DNA from: Zoogloea sp. 1C4 | GTDB lineage: Bacteria > Pseudomonadota > Gammaproteobacteria > Burkholderiales > Rhodocyclaceae | NCBI RefSeq assembly: GCF_009469605.1 | Contig: NZ_SSXU01000015.1 | Coordinates: 1-64,000 of the forward strand | DNA: 64,000 bases | Direction of reading: 5' to 3' | Part shown: positions 61,175 through 64,000 of the stretch, piece after piece | Layout: every line of letters starts with the position of its first letter | Position numbering within the stretch: position 1 is the stretch's first letter | Translations under genes and position numbers: made by a program | The notes under the pieces: generated by a model | Told to the model about the DNA's origin: nothing | The model's input: the letters and a program-made list of their open reading frames with translations, nothing else | Database searches by the model: none

Positions 61175-62407
61175 TCAGACGCCGATGGCGTTCCTCACGT
61201 CGCGGATGAAGGGCTTCACGTCCTTCAGGCTCCACACGTAGTAGCACACTGACGGGCGCAGGAAGTCGCCCACGAAGCGCAGCACCTCGCGCACCGGACG
61301 CACCTGGAAGGTCCGATCGCGGATCTGCCCCGGCTGCAGCAGGATGCGCCGCAACCGCTTGATCTCGGTGGCCACCATCCGGCAGCGCAGGTTTTCGCGC
61401 AGAGCCGGCAGGCTGGGCATCACGCCCTGCCCCTGCAGGCTGTAGGCCAGCAGGCCGAAGCCGGCGCCGCTGTACATGGCGAGGGGGAAGCTGCCCCAGA
61501 AGCGGCCGTTCACCTCCATCAGCACCGCGCGGCCCGAGGCCGGGTCGTAACGGTACTCGACCATCGCCACGCCCTCCCAGCCGATCGACTGGAGCAGGCG
61601 GATGGACTTCTCCTGCAGATCCGTGAACTGATCCAGCGGCACCCCATCGCACACGCTGGAGAACCCGCCCTCGGGCGGCCACTCGGCCACCCGCAGGTGC
61701 TGGAAGCGCCGCACGGCCTTGCCTTCGTGCATGAAGAAGAACTGACCAAGACCCACGCCGGGGCAGTACTCCTGCACCAGCGGCCACATTTCCACCGGCC
61801 GGTAGCGCTCGGCAGCGCGCAGGAACTCGTCGGCGGTATAGACATATTCGGCCTTCACCAGCTCGATGCCCGCCGCGTGAAGCGCCAGCGCCACGCCGTT
61901 GGGGTCGGACCACTTGAGCACCGCAGGAAAAGGGAAGCTCGCCGCCACCCGCTCCACATCGGTCCAGGTGGCCGGGCTGGCGCTCTTCGGCACGTCGATG
62001 CCCACCGCCGCGGCGGCTTCGAGGGTGCGCCCCTTGTCGAGCACGATGGCGAAGGCGTCCTTCGAGGGCAGCAGCGGGGTGATCACGCCGAGCCTGTCGC
62101 GGTTCTCGATCAGCCAGGTGGTATTGGCTTCGGAGACGGTCAGCAGATAGCCGGCGCCGTGGCGCTCGCCGCTGGCGCGCAGCTCGGCCAGACCCGCATC
62201 GGTGCGCGGCTTTTTCAGGATCTCGCCGTGGGCGAGGTAGCGCGACTGCAGGCCGATGGCCTTGTCGCCCGTGGCGATGCCGATCACCGGCACGCCGGCC
62301 TCGCCCAGTTCACGGACGAGGCTCAGGCCAATCTGCGTCTCGATGCCCAGCACGTAGCACGGCGGGCGGACTTGCTTGTCGGTCATTCGGGATACTCGTT
62401 GAAACAT
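61175..62407 (-). CDS. ATP-grasp family protein, function unknown
   Basis: The 410-residue protein has an N-terminal Rossmann-like part (PPCYVLGIETQIGLSLVREL and VPVIGIATGDKAIG). An ATP-grasp fold follows: KDAFAIVLDKGRTLEAAAAV, FPAVLKWSDPNG, QEYCPGVGLGQFFFM, and the metal-binding VLMEVNGRFWGSFPLAMYSG. Relatives are labelled carbamoyl-phosphate-synthase-like or PylC-like and occur in surface-polysaccharide and amide-forming pathways. The C-terminal 90 residues are hydrophobic or basic. ATG 62407 is given; an ATG at 62386 (MTDKQVRPPC) is equally possible. The large membrane protein gene ends 16 nt upstream, so they are co-transcribed. Confidence 0.78.
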   Translation of the reverse strand: MFQRVSRMTDKQVRPPCYVLGIETQIGLSLVRELGEAGVPVIGIATGDKAIGLQSRYLAHGEILKKPRTDAGLAELRASGERHGAGYLLTVSEANTTWLIENRDRLGVITPLLPSKDAFAIVLDKGRTLEAAAAVGIDVPKSASPATWTDVERVAASFPFPAVLKWSDPNGVALALHAAGIELVKAEYVYTADEFLRAAERYRPVEMWPLVQEYCPGVGLGQFFFMHEGKAVRRFQHLRVAEWPPEGGFSSVCDGVPLDQFTDLQEKSIRLLQSIGWEGVAMVEYRYDPASGRAVLMEVNGRFWGSFPLAMYSGAGFGLLAYSLQGQGVMPSLPALRENLRCRMVATEIKRLRRILLQPGQIRDRTFQVRPVREVLRFVGDFLRPSVCYYVWSLKDVKPFIRDVRNAIGV

Positions 62408-62422
62408 GCGCCCAGATCGGGC

Positions 62423-64000
62423 TCAGCGCCGCACTCTGCCAGCAACGGCCAGGGCGATCAACACACCGAACGATGCCATCGAAATCCAGCGGGCCCGCTC
62501 GAAAAGCGGCGTTTCGGTCCAGATCAGGCGCACTTCGTGGGGGCCGGGGGCAAGATCCACCTGCATCAGCCCGTTTTTGGCATCAAACTGCGTCGGAACC
62601 GGCTGCCCGTCCCGCTCCAGCGCCCACATCGGGAAGTAAAACACGGGCAGATGCACGGTAGTGTCCGCCAGCGCCTCGATTTTCCATGTGACGGTGTTGG
62701 CCACGTGGTGCGCGGGGCCGCAGCGGGCGCCATCGTTTTGACATTCCTTTTCAAAACCGGCCACGGCGTAGTCCACCCAGGCCGGTGGCGCAAAACGCGT
62801 GAGGTATTCCGAGGTGCCCCGGAAGGCCCCGGCACTGAAAGGCAGCGCCTCACAGGCCGCAGGCTCGAGATCGCAACGGAAACCGCCATTCGGCGTGCGC
62901 TTCCACTGGGCCAGGTGGGCAAAGGTGTACTCGTCCTTGACTACCGTGGACGGCAACGGGCCACCGTCGAGATAGGTGGCCTTGGCGGCGATCAACAGGC
63001 CCAGAACACCAATAGCCAGCACCGACCGCACCAGGCCGGCGGCCCAGCCCTGTCGCCCGACCTTGCCGGCAACCTGGGCGGCCACCACGCCGATGACGAT
63101 CACCATCACATAGCCCACCGACAGGAAACGGTAGGGCAGCTGGATGCGCAGCAGCGGCCATTCGAAGGTCCACAGGGGATACGACAGCTCCGACGCAAAG
63201 AACACCGACACCGCCAGCACCATGAACAGCCGGATCAGCAGCGGATTGGCCCCCTGCCCGGCACCCGCCCGCAGGCGGAACAGGAACCAGCCCTCGACGA
63301 TCACCAGCGCCAGCACCGGCACCGCCAGCGGCCACTGGAACGAGAACCACTGAACCCCGTTGATCAGCGCCGAGAACGTCGGCCACGCAAAGGCCTGCAG
63401 GATGTGCGGGCCCGTCCAGCCCTCAACATTGATCAGCGAGGTCGAACCCAGCGCCGGCAGCAGGTAGAAGGCGCCCAGCCCGAGCCCGATGGCCACCGTG
63501 CCGGCCCACGCCAGCAGCCGCCGCACGAGGCCGGCAAAGCTCACCCCGCCCCACGCCGTGGGCGCGACGAACACCGCCGCCGAGTAGGAGATCAGCATCA
63601 CCAGGGTGCTCATGGTGTGGCCCACCACCGCGATGCCCAAGGCCGCCGCGGCCCACAGGTTGATCCGCTCGAACGAGGCCTTGGGGCGGAACATCGACCA
63701 CAGCAGCATGCCGTGGGCCGCGTAGCCCACCGACGCCCACGCGAAGCCCTGGAACTTGTAGTGCAGCATCACCAGAAAGGGGTTGGCGGAGGCAGCAAAC
63801 GCCGCCACCAGCGCCAGCCGGTTCGAGGTGTAGTGGCGGCAGGTGAGGTAGATGAAATAGCCGAACACCGCATTGCTCAACACTTCCACCACATGCATGG
63901 CGTTCCAGGTGCCGAGGCCCGTCAGGGTGATCAGCGCGGTGAGCAGGTAATACAGCGGCGAATAGAACACGAAGATCGGCTCGCCCAGCCCGTAGCGGGC
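62423..64000 (-). CDS. Large multi-spanning membrane protein (PTPS-related/glycosyltransferase-like), 5' end outside window
   Basis: The frame is open to the window edge, so the N-terminus is missing. The visible 525 or so residues contain about ten hydrophobic helices, beginning ARYGLGEPIFVFYSPLYYLL and then TCRHYTSNRLALVAAFAASA. A periplasmic beta-rich C-terminal part and a final helix follow (about the last 25 residues, ending VAGRVRR). The YG-G-P-F-FYSPL start is typical of the bacterial 6-pyruvoyl-tetrahydropterin-synthase-related membrane family, which resembles GT-C glycosyltransferases. A role in surface glycan synthesis is inference. It is co-directional with the ATP-grasp gene. Confidence 0.75.
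   Translation of the reverse strand, partial: ARYGLGEPIFVFYSPLYYLLTALITLTGLGTWNAMHVVEVLSNAVFGYFIYLTCRHYTSNRLALVAAFAASANPFLVMLHYKFQGFAWASVGYAAHGMLLWSMFRPKASFERINLWAAAALGIAVVGHTMSTLVMLISYSAAVFVAPTAWGGVSFAGLVRRLLAWAGTVAIGLGLGAFYLLPALGSTSLINVEGWTGPHILQAFAWPTFSALINGVQWFSFQWPLAVPVLALVIVEGWFLFRLRAGAGQGANPLLIRLFMVLAVSVFFASELSYPLWTFEWPLLRIQLPYRFLSVGYVMVIVIGVVAAQVAGKVGRQGWAAGLVRSVLAIGVLGLLIAAKATYLDGGPLPSTVVKDEYTFAHLAQWKRTPNGGFRCDLEPAACEALPFSAGAFRGTSEYLTRFAPPAWVDYAVAGFEKECQNDGARCGPAHHVANTVTWKIEALADTTVHLPVFYFPMWALERDGQPVPTQFDAKNGLMQVDLAPGPHEVRLIWTETPLFERARWISMASFGVLIALAVAGRVRR

Noticed and set aside
60966-61241. A complete 91-residue protein on the plus strand
   Set aside because: After the PEP-CTERM signal the frame reads through a terminator hairpin into the antisense of the ATP-grasp gene, so only the first third is meaningful.

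Overview
The window is GC-rich, densely coded chromosomal DNA from a betaproteobacterium. It most resembles Rhodocyclales (the Azoarcus/Thauera/Zoogloea type). I base this on gene content and order (lptD-surA-pdxA-ksgA beside amgK-murU; pilGHIJ-chpA behind a rubredoxin gene; RNase II-like/tonB/aroE/mtgA; dusB-fis-purH-purD; hemC-hemD-hemX-hemY divergent from ppc), not on any search. I saw no rRNA, tRNA or CRISPR array.

Layout. 1-2190: the end of a degraded mobile element, with a DUF3987 gene carrying an internal frame-shifting deletion, a hicAB toxin-antitoxin pair, and a serine recombinase preceded by a cluster of TTTTGAG motifs. 2192-4890: exonuclease III, a Crp/Fnr-type regulator, a small DUF2892 membrane protein and a DUF481 outer-membrane protein. 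4943-10253 (minus): a complete type I peptide-export operon. Its order is a 70-residue double-glycine precursor with a Cys/Pro heptad tail, an HlyD-like adaptor, a peptidase-containing (C39) ABC transporter, and a TolC-like channel. This is the best candidate for an undescribed system. 10467-17112 (minus): ksgA, a patatin-like lipoprotein, pdxA, surA and lptD. 17194-24923 (plus): amgK-murU (peptidoglycan recycling), a beta-propeller lipoprotein, pepP, a UbiH-like hydroxylase and mgtE.

24909-25222 is a convergent gap filled with palindromes: a 12-bp hairpin over the mgtE stop, a 24-bp REP-like inverted repeat, and a degenerate GTTTCAG/CTGAAAC array with a 41-nt period. 25223-27983 (minus): thiD-thiE-hemL. 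28075-37647 (plus): rubredoxin and the type IV pilus chemosensory system. 37727-46861 (plus): housekeeping genes (RNase II-like, TonB-like, aroE, mtgA, dusB-fis, purH-purD, a CHMI-like isomerase). 46908-48025: hemF and a small membrane protein. 48019-49300 (minus): a GH24 muramidase without a signal peptide, overlapping an exported LprI-like protein, which looks like an effector-immunity pair. 49433-51644 (minus): ahpC-ahpF with a recognisable promoter and OxyR-like site. 51874-55899 (minus): hemC-hemD-hemX-hemY. 56088-60930: PEP carboxylase, a PPK2 kinase and a beta-carbonic-anhydrase-like protein. 60966-61112 is the stranded C-terminus of a PEP-CTERM protein. The window ends in an ATP-grasp protein and a large membrane protein cut by the edge.

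Most genes form short operons with 0-25 nt spacing or ATGA overlaps. Heme synthesis is spread over three places (hemL, hemF, hemCDXY). Bicarbonate use (ppc) sits beside a possible carbonic anhydrase.
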